From the NCBI GenBank assembly GCA_017634575.1, contig JAGBND010000039.1, forward strand, positions 1 to 50,189: DNA of 50,189 nucleotides. Reading direction: 5' to 3'. The DNA comes from Bacillota bacterium. GTDB lineage: Bacteria; Bacillota; Clostridia; Lachnospirales; Bianqueaceae. Positions 50,133-50,189 of the stretch are shown here, piece by piece. The notes below the pieces were generated by a model that saw only the letters and a program-made list of their open reading frames with translations, was not told where the DNA came from and ran no database searches. The translations under genes and the position numbers were made by a program. Position 1 is the stretch's first letter; each line of letters starts with the position of its first letter.

Positions 50133-50189
50133 GTATTTTATCTGCACGGGGAAAGCGGGAGCAACCCTAACATAAAATGCCGAATAATA

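Larger units (their letters stand above)
47092..50189 (-). mobile_element. transposon with DUF6431-like, DDE transposase and AAA ATPase genes
   Basis: Three minus-strand genes form a Tn552/Tn5053-like transposition unit. The right boundary is set at 47092, where the IS1182 transposase frame breaks and the sequence TGTCCGGCGAATTAATCGCC begins; TGTC ends with internal dyads are usual in this group. The left end is not found and may lie beyond the window. No target duplication can be checked. Confidence 0.6.

Overview
The window looks like a chromosomal segment of a Gram-positive anaerobe, most likely a clostridium of the Lachnospiraceae type (inference). The grounds are strong AGGAGG-type ribosome sites with several TTG starts, a SufCBDSU operon with SufU instead of IscU, an Rrf2/IscR-like regulator, CotH/VTC/DUF4956 genes, GH39 and GH106-like glycosidases and an Fe-dependent alcohol dehydrogenase. 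Base composition is moderate (about half G+C by eye), except for an AT-rich islet at 41.4-42.7 kb. I see no rRNA, tRNA or CRISPR array.

Layout. 0-0.9 kb: 3' end of an oligoendopeptidase F gene and its terminator. 1.0-8.0 kb, minus strand: VanZ-like protein, DUF2974-type hydrolase with a membrane tail, GH39 xylosidase, a Dus-family protein with Tyr at the catalytic Cys position, and a MATE exporter. The exporter faces a TetR-type regulator across a compact divergent promoter. 8.1-11.6 kb, plus strand: TetR, SGNH hydrolase, AEC transporter, serine hydrolase. 11.6-20.9 kb, plus strand: a tight run of MATE, VTC-domain protein, DUF4956 protein, CotH kinase, a 728-residue membrane-anchored unknown, a HEAT-repeat membrane protein and a processive GT2. 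This is a probable surface-polymer synthesis and decoration system. 21.1-23.9 kb: large GH106-like glycosidase.

24.2-32.5 kb, minus strand, is a sulfur and Fe-S block. A promoter at 27.0 kb drives a 31-codon Cys/Met-containing leader peptide, an attenuator-like terminator, metY and cysK. A separate transcript carries sufCBDSU, preceded by an IscR-like rrf2 gene. The three promoters share the element CCTA-N6-TAGTA, which suggests that the Rrf2 protein controls cysteine synthesis, Fe-S assembly and itself.

32.9-38.3 kb: Fe-alcohol dehydrogenase, an esterase/ATP-grasp gene pair and htpG. 38.6-41.3 kb, minus strand: a metal-resistance operon (stand-alone HMA protein, CPC-type P-ATPase, CadC-like ArsR regulator) behind a CATATGAAC-N4-GTTCATATG operator. 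41.4-42.7 kb: the AT-rich islet, holding a small membrane protein and a broken secreted-protein gene between about 40-bp direct repeats. 42.7-46.2 kb: condensation/acetyltransferase-like enzyme, zinc-ribbon membrane protein (DUF6320-like) and a lipoprotein related to trigger factor. 46.3-50.2 kb: mobile DNA, an IS1182-type element cut short by a transposon with DUF6431-like, DDE transposase and AAA ATPase genes.

The most unusual non-coding content is a family of four about 110-bp structured repeats (1.6, 24.0, 24.2 and 36.2 kb). They have a conserved core, and their 22-25-bp outer stems differ in sequence between copies yet stay complementary. A second hairpin family (GGGGACGGTTCTC) sits at 31.95, 32.6 and 34.1 kb. 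Stretches over 300 bases without a confident gene are 23868-24252 (promoter plus two structured repeats), 26624-27156 (leader, attenuator, promoter, operators and suf terminator), 41274-41749 (metal operator/promoter and islet left edge), 42215-42755 (pseudogene, terminator, islet right edge) and 46231-46657 (terminator, IS end and hairpins).
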